Positions 8,605-18,237 of a stretch of 64,000 nt of DNA are shown piece by piece; position 1 is the stretch's first letter; every line of letters begins with the position of its first letter. A model generated the notes under the pieces. It worked only from the letters and a program-made list of their open reading frames with translations. It did no database searches and had not been told where the DNA came from. The stretch covers positions 1 through 64,000 of the forward strand of contig JABFRU010000032.1 of NCBI GenBank assembly GCA_013140985.1, read 5' to 3'. The DNA is from Chitinophagaceae bacterium. GTDB taxonomy: Bacteria > Bacteroidota > Bacteroidia > Chitinophagales > Chitinophagaceae. The position numbers and the translations under genes are program-made.

Positions 8605-11600
8605 TTGAACCGTATAGCTGCTCATATCCTCCGTACACTGGTAGCTTTTACCATTGTGCTTGCCGCCATTGCACCTGCGAATGCTGATAAAACAGATTGG
8701 CCCGGAATACCTCGTTATATTACTAAAGACACAACCCGTTACCCGATCTATGATCGCCGTGGCGATCCTTATTCTTACCCCGGCAATAATTTTGATCTTA
8801 GGGATACCGCTTTTATTAAACGTACAATCGAATACGATCCCAAAACAAAGCAGTACTACATCGTTGAAAAAATAGGCAATCATTATTATCGTACGCCTAC
8901 CTCCTTTACCATGGAAGAGTTTGTCCGCTTGCAGGGCAAAAAAGATGAAGAAGAGTATTTTAAGAAAAGAGCAGCGATGCTGAGTAATATGAATCGCCGG
9001 TTATATAAACCCAAATTCAGAATTACCGGCGATCTTTTCAACAGGATCATTGGAACGGGAAAAGTGGAGATACGTCCTTCCGGATTTGTGGACCTGCTGG
9101 CAGGTTACCAGGGACAAAATATCAAGAACCCGACCTTACCTGAAAGAGCAAGAAAGAATGGTGGTCTTGATTTCAATATGAATTCGCAGTTGCAGGTAGA
9201 TGCCAACATTGGCGATAAACTGAAACTGCCTATCAACTATAACACATTTGCCAATTTCAATTTTGAGAACCAGTTGAAACTGGATTATCGTGGCAAGGAA
9301 GATGAGATACTGAAAGTATTCCAGGCAGGTAATACAAATTTTGCTTCAAAAGGTACATTGATACCCGGTGCTCAATCTTTGTTTGGATTGAAAACACAGC
9401 TCCAGTTTGGAAAACTATATATCACCGCAGTGCTGGCTAATATGCAATCGCAAAGACAAACAGCCGCACTACAGGGTGGAACAGCCGCACAAACATTTTC
9501 TGTAAAGGCAGATGAATACGATGAGAACAGGCATTTCCTGTTTGCACAGTATTTCCGCAACAATTATAACAAGGCAATGAAAGATTTGCCGGTCGTTAAT
9601 TCTTTGGTCCAGGTATTGAGAGTAGAAGTGTGGGTAACGAATCGCAATGGCGCTACTACTGATACAAGAGATGTAATAGGGTTTATGGATCTTGGAGAAC
9701 CACAGCCTTACCGCACCTCATTAGGTGGTTCAGGAACTTTACCGCATAACGGGGCAAACAATCTTTACAACCTGTTATTCAACAGTCCCAATGCCCGCAA
9801 TTCTTCTTTAGCACAAAGTACGCTTACCGCTGCACCTTTTAATTTATTGCCGGTGCAGGACTTTGAAAAAACATTTGCCCGTAAGCTGGCAGCCAGTGAT
9901 TATTATTTTAATCCGCAAATTGGTTTCATCTCATTGAATCAGCCATTACAGCCTGATGAAGTGCTGGGGGTGGCTATTCAATACACTTATAATGGCAAAC
10001 CTTACCAGATCGGAGAATTCTCACAGGATGTGCCGCCGGATACAACTGGCAATACGCAGCGGGTATTATTCCTGAAATTATTAAAAGCAACATCACAGCG
10101 TACCAATCTTCCTATCTGGGACCTGATGATGAAAAACGTTTACTCCGTTGGTTATGGCCAATTGGAGCGCCAGGATTTCAGATTGGATGTTACGTATGAG
10201 GAGCCAAGCCTCGGAGATAAAAGATATTTACCAATTACGGATGTAATTCCTGCTTATCAATATGCACCTATCATTTCATTAGTGAACCTGGACCGGTTGA
10301 ATAATCAATTGGATCCGCAACAGGATGGCATGTTTGATTTCCTTGAAGGCTTTACGGTCATTTCTTCACAAAGCAGGATCGTATTCCCGGTACTTGAACC
10401 ATTCGGGCATGATCTTGATTATGTCTATCCCAATCAACCGGCACGGGATCAATATCTTTATTACCCATTATATGATACCATCAAAGCGATCGCACAAACC
10501 TATGCCAACCTGAATCGCTTTAAGATCTCCGGTAAATCAAAATCATCAGGCAGTGCTTATGGCAATAATGGCTTTGCAGGTGGCAACAGCGGCGGCTTTG
10601 GTAATCAAAGCGGCGGAGAGTATCAATTAGGCTATAATATTCCCCGTGGATCAGTTACTGTAACGGCCAATGGCCAGGTATTGCAGGAGAATATAGATTA
10701 TGAGATCAATTATGACCTGGGAACACTTCGTGTTACCAATGCTGCTATCCTTGCTTCGGGAGTGCCGGTTAATATCCAGTATGAGAATAACCAGGCATTT
10801 GGTTTCCAGCAAAGAAACTTTATGGCGCTGCGGCTTGACTATTTGGCGAGTAAAAAGCTATCATTGGGTGCAACGATCGTTAAGTTGGGCGAAAGGCCCT
10901 TCTTTATTAAGCAATCTTACGGCGATGACCCGATCAAGAATGCCATGTATGGTATTGATGTGGATTATCGTAATAATATTCCCCGTCTTTCAAAGTGGTT
11001 AGATAAACTTCCATTCTATTCTACCAAGACGATGTCATCGATTACCGCTTATGCTGAAGCTGCTTTCCTGGATCCCGGTCACCCGAAACAGATCAATGCA
11101 AGCAAAGGTGACAAGGGAGGGCAAGTATATATAGATGACTTTGAAGGGACCCGTTCTAATATCGATCTTCGTTTTCCACTTATTGCATGGACATTGGCAT
11201 CCATTCCGCAAGGAAATAATAATGTTACCGGAACGGCGCCTATATTCCCTGAATCAGCGTTAAATAATGACCTGGCAAGCGGATACAACCGGGCCAAATT
11301 ATCATGGTACAATATTGAGCCGGTATTACAGGAAAAAGGAAATGCCAATAACCCCTACAGGAATAATCTTACCGAATTATCAAAACCGGAAGTAAGACAA
11401 GTATTCCAAAAAGAAATTTTTCCTAAGCGAAGCACACAGTTTGGAGAAGGATTGCTAACAACTTTTGATCTTGCTTTTTATCCGAAAGACAGGGGCCCTT
11501 ATAATTTTAATACGAACCCTGTGCCCAATGGTGCAGGTGTTAATGCTAACGGACAATTATTGAGCCCGGCTTCAAGATGGGGTGGCCTGATGCGTAATAT

Positions 11601-14600
11601 CGACCAGACAGATTTTGAGACTGCCAATATTGAGTTCATTGAATTCTGGCTGCAGGATCCATTTATTTCACCAAGATTCAACCCGGCAGGCGGCAGACTT
11701 TATTTTAATCTCGGTAATATTTCAGAAGATGTGCTGAAGGATGGAAAAAGATTATACGAAAATGGATTGCCTACACCCACCATCAATGCACCCGTAGATA
11801 ATAATACTGTTTGGGGCAGGGTGCCATCCAATCCATTGCAGGTTACCAATGCATTCAGCAATGAACCTGATGACCGCCAGTACCAGGATGTAGGATTAGA
11901 TGGTTTACGATTAGATGATGAGAAAATAAAATTTGCCACTTATATAGCTAATATGCAAATAGCGGCGCCGGGTGCCTATCAAAGAATTTTAGGTGATCCA
12001 TCCGGCGATAATTTTGTGGCGTATCGTGATGCCATTTATGATCAGACCGGTGCCGGCATATTGGATCGTTACAAGCAGATCAACAACCCCGATGGCAATT
12101 CCCCGATCAATAACAACTCGGAATTCATCAACGCCTTTACACAATATCCCGATGCAGAAGAATTGAACAGGGATAACACGATGAATGAAGTGGAAGAGTA
12201 TTTCCAGTATATGGTGAACATTCAGCCGAATATGTCTGTTGGTGCCAACTACATCACTGATATAAGAACGCCGATAGTAACGCTGGCTGATGGAACAAGC
12301 CGCACAGAAAAATGGTACCTGTTCCGCATACCGGTCAGCGAGTACCAGGTAAAAGTGGGTAATATCCCTGATTTTAAATCCATTCGTTTCATGCGGATGT
12401 TTGTGACCGGTTTCCAGGATTCTGTGGTAATGCGTTTTGGAAAATTAGAATTGGTACGTAACCAGTGGAGAAAATTCAAAAGTAAAATCGATACAACAGG
12501 GCAATTTGTAAACCTTCCTGTTCCTGATCCTACTATTGTCAATACGCTGGCAGTAAATATTGAAGAGAACGATCAGCGTCAGCCAATACCTTATCGTATT
12601 CCTCCGGGTATTGAAAGACAACAGCAACTCAGTAATAATAATGTTGCACTATTCTTAAATGAGCAGGCATTGAGTACGAAGGTCTGTGGCTTGTCAAAGG
12701 GGGAAGCAAGAGGTGTTTTCAAGACTATGAATTTGGATATGCGGCAGTATAAAAGAATGCAGATGTTCATTCATGCAGAGTCTGCCGGCGGTATCACCCT
12801 TACAGATGGACAGATATATGCAGTGATCCGCATAGGAAGTGATTTCTCGGGCAACTATTATGAAGTAAGGATTCCGTTGAAGATAACCTTGCCGGGAGAA
12901 ACAGATAGTTTAAAAATATGGCCGGATGTCAATAATCTCGATTTTGATCTTGATGACCTGACCCGCCTGAAAATGAAAAGGAACAAAGCCGGTGTCTCTA
13001 CTTCTGCTTATTATGATGATACCCTGGCAAATGGCCGTATCTATGCTATTGTAGGTAACCCTAATCTCGGCGAAGTAAGAGGAATGTTGCTGGGAGTCCA
13101 CAATCCATTCCTCGAAACTATTTGTACCGAATTATGGTTCAATGAGCTTCGTCTTTCGCAGTTGGATGAAAATGGAGGATGGGCTGCCTTAGCAAGAATA
13201 GATCTCCGGCTGGCAGATCTTGGCGGCATCACACTTTCAGCTACAGGAAGAACAAGAGGTTTCGGTACACTGGAGCAAAGAGTAAATGAAAGAAGCCGTG
13301 AAGATGTTTATACATTGGACATTACGGGAACTATCGAGGCTTCAAAATTATTGCCTAAGAAATGGGGATTGCAGATCCCGTTATATGCAGGGTATAGCCG
13401 TACCAGCAGTACCCCCGAGTATCATCCTTATGATCTTGATATTAAATTAAAAGAAAAATTGCAGGAAGCAAATGCTGAAGACCGGGATTCCATACGCAAT
13501 GAATCGCAGGATATCACTACCATTAAAACTTTCAACATCACGAATGCAAAAAAATTAAAGACCGATGGCAAGCGGCCGATGCCGTGGAGTGCCACCAATT
13601 TTGATTTTAATTATTCCTATATACAGACATTAAGCCACAACCCGCTGATTGAAAGAGATGAAATGCGGCGTACCCGTGGAGCAGTGGGCTATAGTTATTC
13701 ACCGCAGGTAAAAGCTTTTGAACCGTTTAAAAAACTGATCAAATCAAGATCGCCATGGCTGGCATTGATAAAAGATTTTAATCTTAATTATGTACCGAAC
13801 CAGATCGCTGTTAAAGCAGATGTGTTCAGGCAGTTTGGCGCAACCAGAGTGAGAAACGTTGGCGGCGGGCCGTATAAGATACCGGAGACCTACAATAAAT
13901 TCTTTACGTTCGATCGTTACTATATCCTGCAATGGAATCTTACCCGTTCTATTTCTATCGATTTTAATGCAGCAAATTTTGCAAGGATTGATGAACCCTT
14001 TGGTCAAATTGACACCAAAGAGAAAAAAGATTCAGTACGCAGTAATTTATTCAAGGGCGGACGCAATACCAATTACCGGCAGGATGTAACTGTGCGCTAT
14101 ACCGTGCCGATGCAGAAAATTCCATTGCTGAACTGGACAACATTAGCGGCTACTTATAATGCAAAATATAACTGGCTGGCTGCCTCCTTACTCGCCAGGC
14201 CGCAGGGTAATATATTATCCAATACGCAAACAAGAACCATTAACAGTGAACTGAAATTTGAAGAACTGTATAGTAAATGGAGATTCCTGCGGGCGGTAAA
14301 TACCAACACACCCAAGCAACCTGGTGGTGTAAAAGATCAGAACAACGATGGTAAAAAAGATAAAAAGGACAAGAACAAAAAGGATAATAAAGATGATGGC
14401 GCTAATCTGCCGGGACAAAACCAGCAGCAAACAGTGCCGGGACAGGTTGTGACGGCACCGATTAACACAAACACAGCACAGGTAAGATATGATACGATCA
14501 GGAATAAAAAAGGAAAGATCGTAAGGATCAAAAAAGTAAAACAAAAGAAAGTAAAGAAAAAGAAAGATCCCAATCGTCCTTTACCGGAGATCAGCGCTAT

Positions 14601-16032
14601 TCCTAAAGCTTTCCTGCAATTAGCTACATCATTAAAGAGAGTGGGCATTCAATACACTGAAGATTTTGGAACCACGTTGCCCGGTTACATGGACAGTACG
14701 ATGCTGCTTGGCAATAACTTCAAGAGCGGTCAGCCGGGCTTTGGTTACATATTCGGTTATCAACCCGATACCAGCTGGATCAATCGCTTTGGCCAAAAAG
14801 GTTTGCTTTCCCGTGATTCATTGGTAACAGCCATGATACAGCAGCGTTATAACCAACGACTGGCGATCACTGCACAGGTAACTCCTTTCAGGGATTTCAA
14901 TATTGATATCAACCTCGATAAAACATTCGATAAGCAGTATTCAGAACTATATAAGGATACTCTCGGTTTCCAGAACCCGAACAGTACAGGACTCAGCCGT
15001 TTGAATCCTTATGCATTGGGTAGCTTCAATGTAAGCTATATCGCTTTCCAGACCTTATTCAAAAAATTCGATCCAAACCAGATATCAGAAACATTCCAGA
15101 CGTTTGAAAACAACAGGGCGATATTGGCAGCTAAGCTTGCTGCATTAAATCCTTATGGCGCTACACCTGACCCCAATGATCCGGGTTACTTCAGAGGTTA
15201 TGGCCGCTATGCCCAGGATGTGATCATACCTGCTTTTATCGCAGCATATACTAATAAAGATCCAATGAAGGTAAACCTGGCAAGGAATGACAACCCGAAT
15301 ATCCGTTCTAATCCTTTTGCCGGTATCAAACCTAAACCTAACTGGACCGTAACGTATAATGGTTTAACGAACATCGGCGGACTGAATAAGATATTTACCA
15401 GTTTCACACTGCGTCATGGTTATCACAGCACTTTCAGCATGAATAGTTTTAATACAGCGCTGCTATTTGCTGATCCGTTCCATATCGGTTATCCTTCATT
15501 CAGGGATACGCTGACAGGAAACTATATTCCATACTTCCTTGTACCGAACATCACTATACAGGAAGCATTTGATCCGCTGATCGGTATTGAAATGACATTT
15601 ACCAATCAACTGAGTACAAGATTTGAATATAAAAAATCCCGTACGCTTACATTAAGCCTTATTGATTACCAGTTGGCACAAAATCAATCAACCGAAATAA
15701 CTTTTGGTCTTGACTGGAGAAGAAAAGGTGTGCCGCTTATCAGGAAGCTGCCATTTATGAAAGGTGACCTGGATAATGATGTTACCATCAGGCTTGACTT
15801 CAGCATGAGGGACGATGCAACTGCTAACAGTAAACTGGATCAGAAAACATCATTCGGTACAGCAGGACAGAAAGTGATACGTATTGCTCCTTCTATTGAT
15901 TATGTTGTCAACAATAGAGTAAGCATTAAATTATACTTCGAGCAAAACCGCAACATTCCCAAGATCAGTAATGCTTTCCCGATCACTAATACAAGAGGCG
16001 GATTGCAAGTGAGGATCTCGCTGACGCAATAA
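8605..16032 (+). CDS. sprA: T9SS outer-membrane translocon / gliding motility protein SprA (Sov)
   Basis: This 2475-codon gene encodes SprA, the giant 36-stranded outer-membrane barrel through which T9SS cargo leaves the periplasm. Length and overall features fit the family: repeated phrases such as DYRNNIPRLSKWLDKLP, YIDDFEGTRSNIDLRFP and the C-terminal TRGGLQVRISLTQ. The start is a TTG at 8605, since no in-frame ATG lies upstream, and it yields a good signal peptide (NRIAAHILRTLVAFTIVLAA, cleaved near ANA-DK). A five-codon ATG ORF at 8591-8608 ends across this TTG. Residues about 1906-1992 form a Lys/Gln/Asp-rich low-complexity segment, likely a loop. Confidence 0.95.
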   Translation: MNRIAAHILRTLVAFTIVLAAIAPANADKTDWPGIPRYITKDTTRYPIYDRRGDPYSYPGNNFDLRDTAFIKRTIEYDPKTKQYYIVEKIGNHYYRTPTSFTMEEFVRLQGKKDEEEYFKKRAAMLSNMNRRLYKPKFRITGDLFNRIIGTGKVEIRPSGFVDLLAGYQGQNIKNPTLPERARKNGGLDFNMNSQLQVDANIGDKLKLPINYNTFANFNFENQLKLDYRGKEDEILKVFQAGNTNFASKGTLIPGAQSLFGLKTQLQFGKLYITAVLANMQSQRQTAALQGGTAAQTFSVKADEYDENRHFLFAQYFRNNYNKAMKDLPVVNSLVQVLRVEVWVTNRNGATTDTRDVIGFMDLGEPQPYRTSLGGSGTLPHNGANNLYNLLFNSPNARNSSLAQSTLTAAPFNLLPVQDFEKTFARKLAASDYYFNPQIGFISLNQPLQPDEVLGVAIQYTYNGKPYQIGEFSQDVPPDTTGNTQRVLFLKLLKATSQRTNLPIWDLMMKNVYSVGYGQLERQDFRLDVTYEEPSLGDKRYLPITDVIPAYQYAPIISLVNLDRLNNQLDPQQDGMFDFLEGFTVISSQSRIVFPVLEPFGHDLDYVYPNQPARDQYLYYPLYDTIKAIAQTYANLNRFKISGKSKSSGSAYGNNGFAGGNSGGFGNQSGGEYQLGYNIPRGSVTVTANGQVLQENIDYEINYDLGTLRVTNAAILASGVPVNIQYENNQAFGFQQRNFMALRLDYLASKKLSLGATIVKLGERPFFIKQSYGDDPIKNAMYGIDVDYRNNIPRLSKWLDKLPFYSTKTMSSITAYAEAAFLDPGHPKQINASKGDKGGQVYIDDFEGTRSNIDLRFPLIAWTLASIPQGNNNVTGTAPIFPESALNNDLASGYNRAKLSWYNIEPVLQEKGNANNPYRNNLTELSKPEVRQVFQKEIFPKRSTQFGEGLLTTFDLAFYPKDRGPYNFNTNPVPNGAGVNANGQLLSPASRWGGLMRNIDQTDFETANIEFIEFWLQDPFISPRFNPAGGRLYFNLGNISEDVLKDGKRLYENGLPTPTINAPVDNNTVWGRVPSNPLQVTNAFSNEPDDRQYQDVGLDGLRLDDEKIKFATYIANMQIAAPGAYQRILGDPSGDNFVAYRDAIYDQTGAGILDRYKQINNPDGNSPINNNSEFINAFTQYPDAEELNRDNTMNEVEEYFQYMVNIQPNMSVGANYITDIRTPIVTLADGTSRTEKWYLFRIPVSEYQVKVGNIPDFKSIRFMRMFVTGFQDSVVMRFGKLELVRNQWRKFKSKIDTTGQFVNLPVPDPTIVNTLAVNIEENDQRQPIPYRIPPGIERQQQLSNNNVALFLNEQALSTKVCGLSKGEARGVFKTMNLDMRQYKRMQMFIHAESAGGITLTDGQIYAVIRIGSDFSGNYYEVRIPLKITLPGETDSLKIWPDVNNLDFDLDDLTRLKMKRNKAGVSTSAYYDDTLANGRIYAIVGNPNLGEVRGMLLGVHNPFLETICTELWFNELRLSQLDENGGWAALARIDLRLADLGGITLSATGRTRGFGTLEQRVNERSREDVYTLDITGTIEASKLLPKKWGLQIPLYAGYSRTSSTPEYHPYDLDIKLKEKLQEANAEDRDSIRNESQDITTIKTFNITNAKKLKTDGKRPMPWSATNFDFNYSYIQTLSHNPLIERDEMRRTRGAVGYSYSPQVKAFEPFKKLIKSRSPWLALIKDFNLNYVPNQIAVKADVFRQFGATRVRNVGGGPYKIPETYNKFFTFDRYYILQWNLTRSISIDFNAANFARIDEPFGQIDTKEKKDSVRSNLFKGGRNTNYRQDVTVRYTVPMQKIPLLNWTTLAATYNAKYNWLAASLLARPQGNILSNTQTRTINSELKFEELYSKWRFLRAVNTNTPKQPGGVKDQNNDGKKDKKDKNKKDNKDDGANLPGQNQQQTVPGQVVTAPINTNTAQVRYDTIRNKKGKIVRIKKVKQKKVKKKKDPNRPLPEISAIPKAFLQLATSLKRVGIQYTEDFGTTLPGYMDSTMLLGNNFKSGQPGFGYIFGYQPDTSWINRFGQKGLLSRDSLVTAMIQQRYNQRLAITAQVTPFRDFNIDINLDKTFDKQYSELYKDTLGFQNPNSTGLSRLNPYALGSFNVSYIAFQTLFKKFDPNQISETFQTFENNRAILAAKLAALNPYGATPDPNDPGYFRGYGRYAQDVIIPAFIAAYTNKDPMKVNLARNDNPNIRSNPFAGIKPKPNWTVTYNGLTNIGGLNKIFTSFTLRHGYHSTFSMNSFNTALLFADPFHIGYPSFRDTLTGNYIPYFLVPNITIQEAFDPLIGIEMTFTNQLSTRFEYKKSRTLTLSLIDYQLAQNQSTEITFGLDWRRKGVPLIRKLPFMKGDLDNDVTIRLDFSMRDDATANSKLDQKTSFGTAGQKVIRIAPSIDYVVNNRVSIKLYFEQNRNIPKISNAFPITNTRGGLQVRISLTQ

Positions 16033-16308
16033 AGGATTAAGATTTTTTGGATTTTAAAGGATTATGCGGAGATATGGGGAACTAATATATAACCGATTTT
16101 ATTGATTAACCTGATTGATTCTTTAGGTTCGGTTATTTTCCCGTTTCATGTGATGAAAGAACGTTGGGTATTGATTAATGCCAGGCTAATTTGTCCAGTA
16201 TGGAATTAATCTTTAAGCAACTTACGCATACCATCATTGGATGTGCAAATGAATCTGGAAAATCCTGGTTAACCCCATTTCCGTTAAATCAAATAAATCG
16301 AGGTAATC

Positions 16309-16809
16309 TTAGTTCTGCACTGAACCAGTACTATCTGCTGTTCTTTTGAACATCATCACATAACCACAAAGATTCTTTTTCTTTTGTTTATTAACCTGTA
16401 CTGGTTTTATCATGTGAAATTCGGAGAATTTAGGCACATAAGAATAGACGATCACATTGCCGTCCACATCACCCCATTTTTTCTGACGAAATACCACCAT
16501 CCTTTCCTGCCAGTCATACATTCTTACTTCATACAAACGGGAAGTATATTCACCGATAAATACAAACTGGTACCAGCTGCCTTGTGTCAGGGGAACAATG
16601 ACAGGCATCTCATATTCGCTTTCCATGCTCACAGAAGCTTCTCTTACCAGTTCATATCCCTGGCCGCCATATAAAGTTTTAAGACTGTCAACCTGTTTGG
16701 TGATCAATTCATTTTCGCATGACTGAAGACGGATAACATCCTGCCCGAAAACAACGGGACCTATGCAAAATGCAAGGGCAGTAAGTAAAGTGCGGTACGG
16801 GCTTTTCAT
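16309..16809 (-). CDS. Secreted protein of unknown function
   Basis: The 166-residue product from the ATG at 16809 has a signal peptide (MKSPYRTLLTALAFCIGPVVFGQ). An upstream in-frame start at 16842 would only add residues before the signal peptide. The mature part is beta-rich, with segments such as WYQFVFIGEYTSRLYEVRMYDWQ, and has two cysteines (in LQSCENEL and NLCGYVM) that could pair in the periplasm. I do not recognise the family. It stands alone between the sprA 3' spacer and the SDR gene. The 276-base spacer 16033-16308 holds nothing I can identify. Confidence 0.72.
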   Translation of the reverse strand: MKSPYRTLLTALAFCIGPVVFGQDVIRLQSCENELITKQVDSLKTLYGGQGYELVREASVSMESEYEMPVIVPLTQGSWYQFVFIGEYTSRLYEVRMYDWQERMVVFRQKKWGDVDGNVIVYSYVPKFSEFHMIKPVQVNKQKKKNLCGYVMMFKRTADSTGSVQN

Positions 16810-17015
16810 AAGAAAATTTCTATGATATCGGATGAACAGCATAAATATAGAACGGGATTTTTCTACCGTTAAGTTTTACGTCAACTATTTTTTGTTACGG
16901 GTACATTTTCGCAGGGAAACTACGGCAAGTATCGGGCCAACGGGGACGGGATGCGGATCTACGTGATAACAAGGTAAGAGAAAATCAATATTCTTCCTTT
17001 TTTTGTTGATACAGG

Positions 17016-17792
17016 TCAATTGGTACGGCTAAAATAAATAGTGTCCGCCTGCTGCAAACATGTAACCGACAAATCGTTTATGCAAACATGCGGTGGCAGC
17101 GTAGCACAGTAATAAATAATATCAGCAACATCAGCCGCAGTTAAAGGTTTCAGTCCATCATAGATCTTTTTGGCCGTTGTTTCATCACCTTTAAAACGAA
17201 CCAATGAAAATTCAGTTTCTGCCGCACCGGGATTGATGGCAGTTACTTTGATACCATGGCGGAGCAGATCGATACGCATAGACTGGCTGATAGCATCTAC
17301 AGCAAATTTGGTAGCGCAATACACATTCCCTTTTTCATATACTTGTTTTCCGGCGATGGATCCCATGTTGATGATATGACCTGCTGAGCCTGTCGAAGCA
17401 TGTCTTTCCACCATTAGTTGGGATACAGCTTTGCCAACATATAAGAATCCTTTTATGTTCGTATCGATCATCACATTCCAGTCATCCAAACTGGCTTCAT
17501 TGAAATGATCCCTTCCCATAGCAAGCCCGGCATTGTTGATGAGAATATCAATGGCTTTCCAGTCATCCGGAATAGTTGAGATGGATGACATCACCGCTTT
17601 TTCATCTCTTACATCAAAGGGTAATGTGAGTACAGCAACATTATATTTTTTTTCCAGTGTATCAGCTAATGTTTGCAAACGGCCGGTCCTTCTTCCATTG
17701 ATGATAAGGTCATAACCATGTTCGGCAAATTTGTAAGCACAGGCTTCGCCGAAACCGGCGGTTGCTCCTGTAATGAAAACGATTTTTGGCAT
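17016..17792 (-). CDS. SDR family NAD(P)-dependent oxidoreductase (YdfG-like)
   Basis: This 258-residue classical short-chain dehydrogenase has the nucleotide-binding TGATAGFGEACA (residues 9-20), NNAG at 86-89, catalytic S145 in NMGSIAG, and Y158/K162 in YCATK. It resembles the YdfG/serine-3-hydroxy-acid dehydrogenase group; the substrate is unknown. Just before the serine strand, residues 132-137 (ASTGSA) are an extra loop encoded by a GC-rich repeat-like motif (separate entry). The left arm of a heptad repeat begins three bases upstream of its start codon. Confidence 0.9.
   Translation of the reverse strand: MPKIVFITGATAGFGEACAYKFAEHGYDLIINGRRTGRLQTLADTLEKKYNVAVLTLPFDVRDEKAVMSSISTIPDDWKAIDILINNAGLAMGRDHFNEASLDDWNVMIDTNIKGFLYVGKAVSQLMVERHASTGSAGHIINMGSIAGKQVYEKGNVYCATKFAVDAISQSMRIDLLRHGIKVTAINPGAAETEFSLVRFKGDETTAKKIYDGLKPLTAADVADIIYYCATLPPHVCINDLSVTCLQQADTIYFSRTN
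17379..17404 (-). repeat. Short repeat-like insertion inside the SDR gene
   Basis: The coding strand reads GCTTCGACAGGCTCAGCAGG here, a sequence I recall as a common dispersed repeat core in bacterial spacers (recollection, not searched). It adds about six residues, ASTGSA, between the helix ending MVERH and the strand GHIINMGS, where E. coli YdfG-type proteins usually go almost directly from MVER to GHIIN. Confidence 0.5.
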
Positions 17793-17819
17793 ATAAGTGA
17801 ATGGTCAATGGTGAATAGT

Positions 17820-17876
17820 TGTTGATCGGAGGAATCTCAATTTTTTTTGAGGCTCAAAAGCTTAAGTCGATCAACT
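17820..17876. repeat. Nested inverted repeat downstream of the four-helix-bundle gene
   Basis: GTTGATCG (17820-17827) and CGATCAAC (17869-17876) are perfect 8-bp inverted repeats. Inside them the near-palindrome TTTTGAGGCTCAAAA (17845-17859) can form a tight stem. It lies 3' of the four-helix-bundle gene and 5' of the SDR gene. No U-run follows on either strand, so it is not a classical terminator. A 16-base core also occurs at 61901-61916. Confidence 0.45.
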
Positions 17877-17886
17877 GCATTTCAAT

Positions 17887-18237
17887 TCATTTCATTAGAC
17901 CAGTCAGCAATTTAAAACATCTTATCATTTTTTCTCCAATCGGGACCAAATTATAATTTTTGAGGTAATCAAGGACATTGGCAATATCCAATGCAGCATC
18001 AATTTCGATTAGAGATCCCCTCGCAATTTCATAGTATCGTCTTCTCTCTGCTACAGATTTCCGTGAAGCGCCTTCAGCAATATTCAAGTGCATAGAAAGA
18101 GCAGCTCTCCTGATCTGGCTGATCATGCCAAATTTTTCTTCAGCAGGAAATGTTAGGGTTAGCTGATAGCATTCAAATACAAACTCCTTTGAGATAGAAT
18201 AAATGTCAAGTTTTTGGTGATTAAGAGTAAGAAACAA
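17887..18237 (-). CDS. Four-helix bundle protein (S23 / 23S rRNA intervening-sequence protein family)
   Basis: This 116-residue protein matches the small four-helix family first found inside 23S rRNA intervening sequences: HQKLDIYSISKEFVFECY, then the conserved EEKFGMISQIRRAALSM, NIAEGASRKS and YYEIARGSLIEIDAAL. The reading frame has a stop just upstream of the TTG at 18237, so TTG or a later codon must be the start; domain alignment favours TTG. There is no rRNA nearby. The family is structurally related to the Avd accessory protein of diversity-generating retroelements, but there is no reverse transcriptase here. The gene lies alone inside a split heptad repeat. Function unknown. Confidence 0.85.
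   Translation of the reverse strand: MFLTLNHQKLDIYSISKEFVFECYQLTLTFPAEEKFGMISQIRRAALSMHLNIAEGASRKSVAERRRYYEIARGSLIEIDAALDIANVLDYLKNYNLVPIGEKMIRCFKLLTGLMK

Noticed and set aside
14215-14544. A long antisense open frame over the sprA lysine-rich segment
   Set aside because: It is a by-product of the A-rich coding strand, with low-complexity Phe/Leu-rich product and no start context.
16033-16308. The 276-base spacer after sprA as a possible repeat or RNA gene
   Set aside because: It contains GGATTA-like words and a weak 7-bp stem (TAACCGA/TCGGTTA), but neither clear heptad phasing nor a terminator or known RNA motif.
17887-18237. A diversity-generating retroelement suggested by the Avd-related four-helix-bundle gene
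   Set aside because: No reverse transcriptase, template repeat or variable C-type lectin or Ig target is seen nearby. The related family also occurs widely without a retroelement.
17887-18237. An rRNA intervening sequence suggested by the S23-type protein
   Set aside because: No 16S, 23S or 5S sequence is present; the gene lies in a protein-gene spacer.
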